From positions 310,001-374,000 of the forward strand of contig NZ_JAUHPX010000002.1 of assembly GCF_030418305.1 (NCBI RefSeq): a DNA stretch of 64,000 nt, written 5' to 3'. The notes under the pieces are model-generated. The model was not told where the DNA came from. It did not search any database and saw nothing but the letters and a program-made list of their open reading frames with translations. Positions 51,821 to 59,210 of this stretch are shown piece by piece (position 1 is the first letter of the stretch; each line of letters starts with the position of its first letter). This stretch comes from Demequina lignilytica (GTDB taxonomy: Bacteria > Actinomycetota > Actinomycetes > Actinomycetales > Demequinaceae). Both the position numbers and the translations under genes were made by a program.

Positions 51821-52399
51821 TCAGCGCTGGACGGCGAAGCCGCCGGTCCAGCCGAGCTTCTCGCCCACCGCGAGGGTGAGCTGCGCGAAGCCGATCGCCT
51901 CGAGCTCGTGGGCGCGGGCCAGCGAGCCGGCGTCGATCGCACCGAGGCCGCCGGCCTCGACGGCCGCGACCAGGGCGGCCTTGGCGGCGGCGGAGTCGCC
52001 GGCGACCAGCACGGTGGTGGTGAGCTCGCCGATCTGCTTCGACGCGAGCGTCGCCGCGAAGTTGGTGTTGAAGGCCTTGACCACGGTCGCGCCGGGGATC
52101 TTCGCCTGGATCTCGGCGGCGGCCGACGAGCCGGCGGGCACCACCAGCGAGTCGAAGGTCTCGAAGTTCAGCGGGTTGGTGATGTCGACGACGACCTTGC
52201 CGTCGAAGGCGTCGCCGTAGGCCGCGAGGATCGAGTCGACCGCCGGGTAGGGCACGGCGAGCACGACGACGTCGCCGGACAGCGGCGCGGTGCCGACCTG
52301 GTCCTTGGCGATGTAGGTGACGGACGAGCCGCCCTCGGCGAGCACGCCGCCGATCGCGTTGGCCATGTTGCCGGTGCCGATGATGGTGAAGGTGGTCAT
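51821..52399 (-). CDS. NADPH-dependent F420 reductase-like oxidoreductase
   Basis: Protein of 192 aa starting MTTFTIIGTGNMANAIGGVLAEGG, a Rossmann GxGxMG nucleotide site, then VVVLAVPYPAVDSIL, VVDITNPLNFETFDSLV and VVKAFNTNFAATL, matching the F420H2:NADP oxidoreductase family. The long form MHIMTTF from 52408 is equally open. Whether it uses F420 is not provable here. It diverges from a MarR gene and its promoter region holds two palindromes (52446 and 52480), so it is probably the regulated gene. Confidence 0.82.
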   Translation of the reverse strand: MTTFTIIGTGNMANAIGGVLAEGGSSVTYIAKDQVGTAPLSGDVVVLAVPYPAVDSILAAYGDAFDGKVVVDITNPLNFETFDSLVVPAGSSAAAEIQAKIPGATVVKAFNTNFAATLASKQIGELTTTVLVAGDSAAAKAALVAAVEAGGLGAIDAGSLARAHELEAIGFAQLTLAVGEKLGWTGGFAVQR

Positions 52400-52445
52400 G
52401 ATGTGCATCCTCTCCTGGGATCCGGACCGCCTCGCGGCCCTTTGG

Positions 52446-52493
52446 TTGTACCTACAAGTAGAGACTCTAGACCCTTATTGTTGTAGATGCAAC
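52446..52493. promoter_or_regulatory. two MarR-type operator palindromes
   Basis: TTGTA-CC-TACAA (52446-52457, perfect) and the related GTTGTAGATGCAAC (52480-52493, one mismatched pair), in the 113-bp divergent gap. Each looks like a site for the adjacent MarR protein, one near each start codon. Confidence 0.6.
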
Positions 52494-52512
52494 CTTCGAG
52501 TAGGATGGGCTC

Positions 52513-53070
52513 ATGACGACCACCGACACCGCCCTGCGCCACGGCGAGCGCGTGGCCGTCGCGCGCCTGCACGCGCTGCTCGAGCTGCTGCCGACCGCGC
52601 TCGACCACCGCATGGCCGCCGCCGGCCTCACCGCCTTCGAGTACACGCTCCTCGAGGCGCTGTGGGAGGCCGACGGGCACCGGATGCGCCTCAGCGCGCT
52701 CGCCGCCCGCACCAACGCCACCCTCCCCCGGCTGTCCCGCGTGGTCACCAGCCTGGAGAAGAAGGGCCTGGCCACGCGCACCCCGTGCGCCGAGGACGGG
52801 CGCGCCTTCAACGCCGAGCTCACCGACCGCGGCATGGCGACGTTCCACGACACGCGCCCCCTGCACGCGGACGCCGTGCGCGAGATGATCCTCGACGACC
52901 TCAGCGACGACGAGGTCGACCAGCTCGCCGGACTCGCCCTCAAGATCCTGGGCCGCCTGGACCCCGACCGCCGCCTCGACATCACCGCCTGCCTCGCCGA
53001 CCCGGCGCCGGCGGCGGAGTGCCCCGCGGACCCCATGCCCGCCTGCCCGGCGGATCCGCGCGAGGGCTGA
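52513..53070 (+). CDS. MarR family transcriptional regulator
   Basis: Protein of 185 aa with AGLTAFEYTLLEALWEADGHRMRLSALAARTNATLPRLSRVVTSLEKKGLATRTPCAEDGRAFNAELTDRG, a full MarR winged helix. The usual D-x-R wing is CAEDGRAFN. The C-terminus is unusual: ACLADPAPAAECPADPMPACPADP, a Cys/Pro/Ala-Asp repeat with three cysteines, which might make it thiol- or metal-responsive. It probably controls the divergent oxidoreductase. Confidence 0.85.
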   Translation: MTTTDTALRHGERVAVARLHALLELLPTALDHRMAAAGLTAFEYTLLEALWEADGHRMRLSALAARTNATLPRLSRVVTSLEKKGLATRTPCAEDGRAFNAELTDRGMATFHDTRPLHADAVREMILDDLSDDEVDQLAGLALKILGRLDPDRRLDITACLADPAPAAECPADPMPACPADPREG

Positions 53071-53074
53071 CCGC

Positions 53075-53407
53075 TCAGTCCATCTGCAGCACGCGGTGCG
53101 GCACCCACCCCTCACGCCCCGCGAGGTCGCGGCACCAGCACCAGCCGCTCACCGCATCGTCCTTGAGGGGCTCGACCGAGTCGCCCGCGGCGACGGGCAG
53201 CTCCCGGGTGTCGTACGCGGTGAGCACGGTCGCGACGGGTCGCGCGGCATCGAGATGCCGTTCCGGCACCCATCCCTCGCCCGCTGCCGCGGCGACCCGG
53301 ACGAAGGCGGGCCACTCGGTGTCGCGCTCGCCCACGGTCACCCGCTCCCCCGGCACGATCGCCAGCGGCGCGCGGTCGGGGATCTCGTGGTCCATCACCA
53401 CTCGCAT
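53075..53407 (-). CDS. protein with two SH3-like domains
   Basis: Protein of 110 aa built of two variant SH3 repeats: APLAIVPGERVTVGERDTEWPAFVRVAAAAGEGWVPERHLD and RELPVAAGDSVEPLKDDAVSGWCWCRDLAGREGWVPHRVLQ. The GWVP-x-x-x-L ending recurs in each. No signal peptide. Such tandem SH3 proteins often bind peptides or cofactors; function unknown. It converges with the MarR gene, 4 bp apart. A GCATCGTCC motif encodes part of LKDDAV. Confidence 0.75.
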   Translation of the reverse strand: MRVVMDHEIPDRAPLAIVPGERVTVGERDTEWPAFVRVAAAAGEGWVPERHLDAARPVATVLTAYDTRELPVAAGDSVEPLKDDAVSGWCWCRDLAGREGWVPHRVLQMD

Positions 53408-53433
53408 GCGCCCAGGCTAGCCCGGGCGCGCAT

Positions 53434-53467
53434 CGGCCCGGCACGCCGAAGGGGGCGCGCCGGGCCG
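53434..53467 (-). terminator. second terminator hairpin downstream of the SQR operon
   Basis: Arms of 14 bp (CGGCCCGGCACGCC side) with one mismatch, loop GAAGGG. Confidence 0.65.
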
Positions 53468-53476
53468 GGAACCTGA

Positions 53477-53502
53477 CGGGGCGGAGGACGTCCGCCGCCC
53501 CG
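53477..53502 (-). terminator. first terminator hairpin downstream of the SQR operon
   Basis: CGGGGCGG and its complement around a GGAC/GTCC inner stem, 3 bp past the stop of the 47-aa gene. The tandem with 53434-53467 makes read-through unlikely. Confidence 0.6.
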
Positions 53503-53505
53503 CAC

Positions 53506-53649
53506 CTAGTGGTGCTTCTGCGCGAGCCTCCACATCACCCATGACGTGGACACGAAGCGCCAGAACTGCACGAGCACGTTCCGCCGGCGGCGCAGCTCGC
53601 CCGTGGTGGGCAGCGGGGCCTCGCCGATGCGGGCGTTGGTCTGATCCAT
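53506..53649 (-). CDS. 47-aa protein co-encoded with sulfide:quinone oxidoreductase
   Basis: ATG 53649 (MDQTNARIGEAPLPTTGE) follows GGAGGCGAG, 13 bp after the SQR stop; it ends at a TAG before two terminators. The C-terminal half is an amphipathic to hydrophobic helix (RNVLVQFWRFVSTSWVMWRLAQKHH) rich in Trp/Phe with basic ends, which could lie on the membrane. It could help the oxidoreductase dock at the membrane. No family recognised. The strong ribosome site and the position inside a bounded transcript support translation. Confidence 0.7.
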   Translation of the reverse strand: MDQTNARIGEAPLPTTGELRRRRNVLVQFWRFVSTSWVMWRLAQKHH

Positions 53650-53662
53650 CACTCGCCTCCGA

Positions 53663-55120
53663 TCATTCCGGGATCATGGTCCAGCCCGGACGGGCCTTCG
53701 CCTTGTAGATGAACAGGGTGTGGAGCATGCGCTTCACCCAGTGGCCGGACAGCCCGATCTCGCCCTTGGTGGCCTTGAGGTCGCGACCCGTCTCCGGGTA
53801 CCTCTCCCAGTCGGGCACCACGGGGCTCATGGTCATGGCGGCGGCGGTGCCCGACTTCATGCCGTGCCCGGCGGAGGCGACGCACGCCGCGGCCATCTCG
53901 GACATGGACGCCGAGTGGGTCGGCGCGGCGGCTCCCTTGAGGATCATGTCGGCGATCGACTTGGCGACCACCTTGCCCATGGTCCCCGACGGCATGCCGG
54001 TGCGCGGCGGCGACGGTGCGACCGCGACGCCGTCGGGCGTCGCCCGCGGCTTCGAGATCTGGTGCGGCGGAGCGAACGCGATGCCCACCGCGAACACGTT
54101 CCGGTAGACCGGGCTCTGGTAGGTGCGAGGCCAGTCCTTCGCGCTCCACTCCTCGTACTTCTTGGGCGTGTAGTCCGCGTCGACCTTGAGGAACCCGGAC
54201 GGCGCGAACACGGTCGAGGTGATGTCCTCGCCGTCCTTGTCGAACGCCTTCCAGTCGTTGCCCTTGAACGGCGGCAGCAGCATGGCGAAGTCGAACTCGA
54301 GGTCGTTGTGCGAGCCGTCCAGCTGGTCGTAGTGGATGACTCCGGGCTCGATCGAGGTGACGGCCGCGCCCGTGATCGCCTCGACCCCGCGCTCGCGGAA
54401 CAGCGACTCGGTCCACAGCTGCGAGGACGTGCGGAAGCCGTTCTGCTCGAACTGCATGCCGCCCACGCCGAAGTCGCCGAGCTCGTTCTCGTTCGTGAGG
54501 TACACGAGCCGCGCGTTGTCGCGCACGCCGGCCTCGCGCAGCTCGTGCTCGACGTTGAACGTGTACTCGAACGCCGCACCCTCGCAGGTGCACGTGCCGT
54601 GCCCGACGCCGATCACCACGGTCTGCTTCTTGGTGCGCAGCACCTGCGTCAGGGCCGCCAGCCGGGCCGATGCCTCGGTCGCGTGGTCGGGCGTGCAGAC
54701 CGAGAGCGTGTGGCCGTCGTCGGGTCCGAGGCCCGGCGTGGCGCCGAAGTTCAGCTTGGGACCGGTCGCGTTGATCACGTAGTCGTAGCGCAGCTTCTCC
54801 GTCTGCCCCTGATGCCCCGCGTCGGTGCGCTCGACCTCGACGGCGGGACGCGCATCGTCCGCGTCCCCCTCGGGCCACAGCGCGAAGGCCTTCGCCTGGA
54901 CGAACTCGATCCCCTTCTTGGCGTAGATGGGTCCGAGGTCGAACACGACGTCCTCGTGGGTCATCTTGCCCACGCCGACCCAGATGTTCGACGGGATCCA
55001 GTTGTAGGTGGGCTTGGGGTTCACCACCGTCACGGTGTGCTCCTTGGGGAGGAGCTTGCGCAGGTAGAGCGCCGCCGTGTGGCCGGACACGCCGGCCCCG
55101 AGGACGACCACTCGGGCCAT
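53663..55120 (-). CDS. sqr: sulfide:quinone oxidoreductase-like flavoprotein
   Basis: Protein of 485 aa. An N-terminal FAD site VVVLGAGVSGHTAALYL, VINATGPKLNFG and a second dinucleotide site QTVVIGVGHGTCTCEGAAFEYTF are followed by YRNVFAVGIAFA, the FAD-ribityl region. Three cysteines fall at the SQR positions: Cys142 (SVCTPDHA), Cys179 (CTCEGAAFEY) and Cys413 (AACVASAGHG). It would oxidise sulfide to polysulfide or persulfide and reduce membrane quinone. ATG 55120 has AAGAAGG at about 8 bp; an earlier GTG at 55129 is possible. A palindromic CstR/CsoR-type operator lies upstream (55183-55200), fitting persulfide control. Confidence 0.85.
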   Translation of the reverse strand: MARVVVLGAGVSGHTAALYLRKLLPKEHTVTVVNPKPTYNWIPSNIWVGVGKMTHEDVVFDLGPIYAKKGIEFVQAKAFALWPEGDADDARPAVEVERTDAGHQGQTEKLRYDYVINATGPKLNFGATPGLGPDDGHTLSVCTPDHATEASARLAALTQVLRTKKQTVVIGVGHGTCTCEGAAFEYTFNVEHELREAGVRDNARLVYLTNENELGDFGVGGMQFEQNGFRTSSQLWTESLFRERGVEAITGAAVTSIEPGVIHYDQLDGSHNDLEFDFAMLLPPFKGNDWKAFDKDGEDITSTVFAPSGFLKVDADYTPKKYEEWSAKDWPRTYQSPVYRNVFAVGIAFAPPHQISKPRATPDGVAVAPSPPRTGMPSGTMGKVVAKSIADMILKGAAAPTHSASMSEMAAACVASAGHGMKSGTAAAMTMSPVVPDWERYPETGRDLKATKGEIGLSGHWVKRMLHTLFIYKAKARPGWTMIPE

Positions 55121-55182
55121 TCCGATCACCTTCTTCGCTGATCATGAGGGCGATCGTCGGTGACCGCCCTACCTTTCAGGTT

Positions 55183-55200
55183 TATACCCCTAGGGGTATA
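55183..55200. promoter_or_regulatory. CstR/CsoR-type operator upstream of the SQR gene
   Basis: TATACCCC-TA-GGGGTATA, a perfect 18-bp palindrome, 63 bp before the SQR start. Same 8-2-8 form as 36620-36637. Confidence 0.75.
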
Positions 55201-55301
55201 TCACGCCAGGGTCGAAGGTCCCAAATCCAGGGGTGACGATACGTGTGCCGGAGCGCGACGGCGCGCCGCGACCCCGGGAGGTCGCGACGTCCGGCGCCGG
55301 A

Positions 55302-55688
55302 TCAGCCCTTGCGCTTCTCGACCTGGTTGCGCAGGAAGATCAGCGGCAGCAGCCACGTGGCGATCGCGGTGAACAGCCACACGAGCACCGTGCTCGCGAT
55401 CCACGCGGTCACGCCGTCGATCGACAGGTTGTCGGAGATGAGCGAGGTGATCAGCAGGGACACGAACGTCGACACGAGCCCGACGCCGCCCGTGAACGCC
55501 GAGGCGTACTTGGTGGTCATCTTGAAGATGAACGGCGACAGGATGCTCTGCAGGATCGCGAAGATCACCACGGCGATCACGATGCCGACGCCGGTGATCG
55601 AGAAGCCGTCCACGATCAGAGAGGAGACCCACAGGCCGACGGCCGCAGAGCCCAGGAAGATCAGCGCATTCACCACGAAACGGATCAT
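55302..55688 (-). CDS. holin-like membrane protein (Phage_holin_4_2 family)
   Basis: Protein of 128 aa from ATG 55688: MIRFVVNALIFLGSAAVGLWVSSLIVDGFSITGVGIVIAVVIFAILQSILSPFIFKMTTKYASAFTGG and two further helices, about four in all. This matches small chromosomal proteins grouped with a mycobacteriophage holin family. No phage gene is nearby, so it is a membrane protein of the host and not evidence of a prophage. The frame is open upstream to 55976 but only this start matches the family. Confidence 0.8.
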   Translation of the reverse strand: MIRFVVNALIFLGSAAVGLWVSSLIVDGFSITGVGIVIAVVIFAILQSILSPFIFKMTTKYASAFTGGVGLVSTFVSLLITSLISDNLSIDGVTAWIASTVLVWLFTAIATWLLPLIFLRNQVEKRKG

Positions 55689-55772
55689 GGGACCGACGCT
55701 ACCCGCGCGCGGTCCGTTTCGCGCGTCGAACCAGGCAGGACGCACGATTTCCGCGCGCCACCCGCACAGACG

Positions 55773-55804
55773 ACGAGGGCGCCTCCGGGGAGAGGCGCCC
55801 TCGT
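55773..55804. terminator. strong hairpin in a divergent intergenic region
   Basis: A 13-bp perfect stem (ACGAGGGCGCCTC with its complement), 6-nt loop CGGGGA. It lies between the holin-like gene (minus, start 55688) and the antiporter gene (plus, start 55999), where no coding terminator is expected. No ORF is seen in 55689-55998. Confidence 0.55.
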
Positions 55805-55856
55805 GTGCTGTCGACCGTTCCCCGTCCGGCCACCAGGGACTTGCGGCCGGGACGTA

Positions 55857-55875
55857 GGTACTAGGACCTAGTGCC
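55857..55875. promoter_or_regulatory. inverted repeat upstream of the antiporter gene
   Basis: GGTACTAGG-A-CCTAGTGCC, 9-bp arms with one mismatch, 124 bp before the antiporter start. Candidate operator. Confidence 0.45.
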
Positions 55876-55998
55876 CAGAACGATACCCCATACGCCCCGT
55901 CCCGGGTACCCGTCGGGCCGCGGCGCGCCGCGCGGCCCGATCGGGCCGACGGGGGCAACCGACATATCGGCGTCACATGGGTCGACTAGGTTCAGGGC

Positions 55999-57612
55999 AT
56001 GCTGCATCACGCCCCGCTCATCACGACGATCGCGGTGGGCCTGGTCGGGGCGTTCATCCTCGGCTTCATCGCGCAGAAGCTGCGCCTGTCCCCGATCGTC
56101 GGCTACCTGGCGGCGGGCCTGCTGATCGGCCCCCACACCCCCGGCTACGTCGGCGACGTGGAGCTGGCCACGCAGCTGTCGGAGATCGGCGTGATCCTGC
56201 TGATGTTCGGCGTGGGCCTGCACTTCTCCTTCCGCGAGCTGCTCGCCGTGCGCAAGATCGCCCTGCCGGGCGCGATCGCCCAGATGACGCTCGCGACGGC
56301 GCTGGGCACCGGCCTGGGCCTGTGGCTGGGGTGGGGGATCAGCGGGGCGCTGCTGTTCGGGCTCGCGCTGTCCGTCGCCTCCACGGTCGTGATGCTGCGG
56401 GCGCTCGAGGAGCGCCAGATGCTCGACACCCGCGCGGGGCACATCGCGGTCGGCTGGCTGATCGTCGAGGACCTCGCGATGGTGATCGCGCTCGTGGTCG
56501 TGCCCGTCCTCGCGGGCACCGACGGGGACCTGTCGCTCGGCGCACTCGCGGGGGAGCTCGCGATGACCGTCCTGCGGGTCGCCGCGTTCGTGGTGCTCAT
56601 GCTCGTCGTGGGCCGGCGCGTCATCCCCTGGGCCCTCGCCCGCGTCGCGCACACGGGCTCGCGCGAGCTGTTCACGCTGGGCGTGCTGGCGATCGGGTTG
56701 GGCGTCGCGGTCGGGGCGGCGTGGCTGTTCGAGGTGTCCTTCGCGCTCGGGGCGTTCTTCGCGGGCATGATCCTGCGCGAGTCCGACCTCGCCCACCGCG
56801 CCGCCGAGGACTCCCTGCCGCTGCGCGACGCGTTCGCCGTGCTGTTCTTCGTCGCGGTCGGGATGCTGGTCGACCCGGCGATCGTGGTCGAGCACCCGTG
56901 GGCGCTGCTCGCGACCGTCGCGATCATCGTCGCGGGCAAGGCCGTGGTCGCCTTCGCCCTGGTGCGCATGATGCGCTACTCGCGATCGATGGCGCTCATG
57001 GTCGCCGCGTCGCTCGCGCAGATCGGCGAGTTCTCCTTCATCCTCGTGACGCTCGGGGCGGATCTCGAGGTGATGCCTCAGAGCGCTCAGGATCTGGTGC
57101 TCGCGGGAGCGATCATCTCGATCGTCCTCAATCCCCTGCTGTTCGCGTGGGCGTCGCGGGTCTACGCCCGCGCCAACCCCGAGGACGCGGACGACGCACC
57201 GATCCACGCGGAGGCGACCGGTCACGTGATCGTGGTCGGCTACGGGCGCGTCGGCGGGCGCGTGGCCCGCAGCCTGTGGGACCGGGGCGTGCCGGTCGTG
57301 GTGATCGACGACGACGAGACGCGGGTGGAGGCGATCCGCGAGCTCGGGCACGAGGCGGTGCTCGGCAACGCCGCGCGCGCCAAGGTCCTCCGTGCCGCCG
57401 GCATCGCCGATGCTCGTGCGGTGGTGATCGGCATCCCCGATCCGCTCAACGCGGGCGCGGTGGTCGCGGCGGCCCGCGGGCTGTCGCTCGACGCGGAGAT
57501 CGTCGCCCGCGGGCACGGCTCGCGAGACGTCGGCTATCTCAGCGCGCAGGGCGCCACCGAGGTGCTCGTCGGCGTGCATGAGGTCGCCGACCTCATGGCC
57601 GCCCGGTACTGA
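55999..57612 (+). CDS. CPA2 family cation:proton antiporter with TrkA-N domain (KefB/YbaL-like)
   Basis: Protein of 537 aa. About 12-13 membrane helices (1-385) include LLFGLALSVASTVVMLRALEERQ and SFALGAFFAGMILRESDLAHRAAEDSLPLRDAFAVLFFVAVGMLVDP, the antiporter core. A C-terminal RCK/TrkA-N domain starts HVIVVGYGRVGGRVARSLWDRGVPVVVIDDDETRV (GxGxxG, acidic end) and would sense NAD(H). It likely moves K+ or Na+ against protons. TAGGTT (55987-55992) ends 6 nt before the ATG with no ribosome site, implying a leaderless mRNA. Confidence 0.88.
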   Translation: MLHHAPLITTIAVGLVGAFILGFIAQKLRLSPIVGYLAAGLLIGPHTPGYVGDVELATQLSEIGVILLMFGVGLHFSFRELLAVRKIALPGAIAQMTLATALGTGLGLWLGWGISGALLFGLALSVASTVVMLRALEERQMLDTRAGHIAVGWLIVEDLAMVIALVVVPVLAGTDGDLSLGALAGELAMTVLRVAAFVVLMLVVGRRVIPWALARVAHTGSRELFTLGVLAIGLGVAVGAAWLFEVSFALGAFFAGMILRESDLAHRAAEDSLPLRDAFAVLFFVAVGMLVDPAIVVEHPWALLATVAIIVAGKAVVAFALVRMMRYSRSMALMVAASLAQIGEFSFILVTLGADLEVMPQSAQDLVLAGAIISIVLNPLLFAWASRVYARANPEDADDAPIHAEATGHVIVVGYGRVGGRVARSLWDRGVPVVVIDDDETRVEAIRELGHEAVLGNAARAKVLRAAGIADARAVVIGIPDPLNAGAVVAAARGLSLDAEIVARGHGSRDVGYLSAQGATEVLVGVHEVADLMAARY

Positions 57613-57627
57613 CGCGCCGCGGACCGG

Positions 57628-58041
57628 TCAGTCGGTGCCGCGCAGGACGCGGTTCCACGCGTTGGTGAGCGCCACCGTCTGCACGATCGCGCCGATCTGC
57701 GTCGAGTTGTACCAGTGCCCGGCGTCCACGCGGGCCTCGGGCTCGAGACCGCGCGGCGCATCGGTCAGCACCTCCGCGAGCCGGAGCGCCGCCTCCTCGC
57801 CGTCGGAGACCAGGCCCGCGCGCATGAGCCGCACGGGACGCGCGAGCGCGGCGATCACGTCGGGGCGCACACCCTCGAGCGTGAGCGACTCGGAATGCAG
57901 GCGGATCGAGTTGACGCATCCGTTGAGGTAGGACACCCGCAGGCGGAGCATGTCGCGCAGCCGGGGCTCCAGCTGGGCGCCCGCGCGCGCGTCGAGAGCC
58001 TCCAGCTCCTTGAGCACGTCCCCCGCCAGCGTCGCCCGCAT
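57628..58041 (-). CDS. carboxymuconolactone decarboxylase (AhpD-like) family protein
   Basis: Protein of 137 aa, all helical. RDMLRLRVSYLNGCVNSIRLHSESL corresponds to the CMD active region, where AhpD-type enzymes have C-x-x-C-x-x-x-H; here it reads Cys-Val-Asn-Ser-x-x-x-His, so the second cysteine is serine. Without a CxxC pair, peroxidase-type chemistry is doubtful. ALRLAEVLTDAP and IGAIVQTVALTNAWNRV follow the family. It converges with the antiporter gene. Confidence 0.8.
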   Translation of the reverse strand: MRATLAGDVLKELEALDARAGAQLEPRLRDMLRLRVSYLNGCVNSIRLHSESLTLEGVRPDVIAALARPVRLMRAGLVSDGEEAALRLAEVLTDAPRGLEPEARVDAGHWYNSTQIGAIVQTVALTNAWNRVLRGTD

Positions 58042-58135
58042 AACGGGAGGCTACCGGCCCGATCGTGAAATCCCTCCAATCCGCGCCGGTGGGCCGCGCG
58101 AACCCGCCTCGTCAACACCTAGCAAGGAGGACAGC

Positions 58136-58555
58136 ATGAAGGGCAGCATCAACCGCAGCATCGGCACGGCGTTCGGCGCCGTCTACGTCCTGGTCGGGCT
58201 TCTCGGCTTCACGGTCTCCGGGGGCCACGCCGCCGCCGGCCACGAGGGCGGCATGCTCCTCGGGATCTTCGAGGTCAACGTCACGCACAACGTGGCGCAC
58301 CTGCTGATCGGCGCGGCCATGATCCTCGCGGCCCGGGCCTCGGTCAGCGCGTCGCGTGTCACGAACGGCGTGATCGGTGCCGCGTACCTGCTGCTGGCCG
58401 CGCTCGGGCCGTTCATCGGCGGCGATCACTCGCTCAACATCCTGGCGCTGAACTCGGCCGACAACGTGCTCCACGCCGCGTCCGCCGTGCTGCTGATCGG
58501 CATCGCCGTGGCCGCGGACCGCCGGGCCCGCGTCGAGGAGCCGGTCCGCGCCTGA
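58136..58555 (+). CDS. DUF4383 family membrane protein
   Basis: Protein of 139 aa. GTAFGAVYVLVGLLGFTVSGG, LLGIFEVNVTHNVAHLLIGAAMILAARA, VIGAAYLLLAALGPFIG and NSADNVLHAASAVLLIGIAVAAD give four helices; NVTHNVAHLLIG is the DUF4383 signature. ATG 58136 has AAGGAGG at 8 bp. Function unknown. A terminator follows. Confidence 0.85.
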   Translation: MKGSINRSIGTAFGAVYVLVGLLGFTVSGGHAAAGHEGGMLLGIFEVNVTHNVAHLLIGAAMILAARASVSASRVTNGVIGAAYLLLAALGPFIGGDHSLNILALNSADNVLHAASAVLLIGIAVAADRRARVEEPVRA

Positions 58556-58559
58556 GACC

Positions 58560-58598
58560 CCGGCCCGGGGCGCGTCGCTGAAGGGCGCCCCGGGCCGG
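58560..58598 (+). terminator. terminator after the DUF4383 gene
   Basis: A 14-bp perfect stem (CCGGCCCGGGGCGC with its complement) and an 11-nt loop, just before the sigma factor gene. Confidence 0.7.
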
Positions 58599-58619
58599 CA
58601 TGGTGGGATGGGAGCCCGC

Positions 58620-59210
58620 ATGACCCCGAGGATCGACGACCGCGAGGAGGTGACGGTGGACCTGGATGCTCTGCTCGTCGCCGCCGGCCGCGGCGACGCT
58701 CGCGCCTTCGAGCGGCTGTACACGGAGCTGCTCCCCCAGGCCCACCGCCTCGCCCTGCGAACAGTCCGGGATCCGCAGCTGGCCGAGGACGTGACCCAGG
58801 AGGCGCTGGTCGAAGCCTGGCGTCGTGCGGCCTCGTTCGATCCCCGGCGCGCGACCGCGCGCTCCTGGGTGCTCATGATCACCCACCGCCGCGCCGTCGA
58901 CCGCGTGCGCCGCGAGCAGCGCCAGCGGGTGCAGGCCGAGCACGAGGCGGCGACACTGGCATCGCCCGGCGCGGCGCCCGTCCCCCAGGACGCCGTGGTC
59001 GAGGACGACTACCGGGCCTGGCAGACCGACCGGGTGCGCACCGCGCTCGGACGGCTCTCCGCCCTGCAGCGCGAGGCCGTCGAGGCCGCCTTCTACGGCG
59101 GCCGCACGCACGCGGAGGTCGCCGACCATCTGGGCGTGCCGCTGGGCACGGCCAAGACCAGGATCCGCGACGGCCTGGGCCGCCTGCGCGATGCATTGGA
59201 GGGAGCGTGA
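58620..59210 (+). CDS. ECF-type RNA polymerase sigma factor (SigK-like)
   Basis: Protein of 196 aa. Region 2 reads AFERLYTELLPQAHRLALRTVRDPQLAEDVTQEALVEAWRRAASFDPRRATARSWVLMITHRRAVDRVRREQ; region 4 reads ALGRLSALQREAVEAAFYGGRTHAEVADHLGVPLGTAKTRIRDGLGRLRDAL. It directs RNA polymerase to a stress regulon and should be held by the anti-sigma factor encoded next, whose start overlaps its stop. ATG 58620 follows ATGGGAG; 58608 is an alternative. Confidence 0.92.
   Translation: MTPRIDDREEVTVDLDALLVAAGRGDARAFERLYTELLPQAHRLALRTVRDPQLAEDVTQEALVEAWRRAASFDPRRATARSWVLMITHRRAVDRVRREQRQRVQAEHEAATLASPGAAPVPQDAVVEDDYRAWQTDRVRTALGRLSALQREAVEAAFYGGRTHAEVADHLGVPLGTAKTRIRDGLGRLRDALEGA

Noticed and set aside
55302..55688. 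Holin-like gene as a sign of prophage
   Set aside because: The family is common on actinobacterial chromosomes and no capsid, tail, integrase or lysin gene is near.
55834..55850. Possible DevR/DosR box (GGGACTTGCGGCC) upstream of the antiporter gene
   Set aside because: Two key positions of the right half differ and no other copy or DevR gene is seen.
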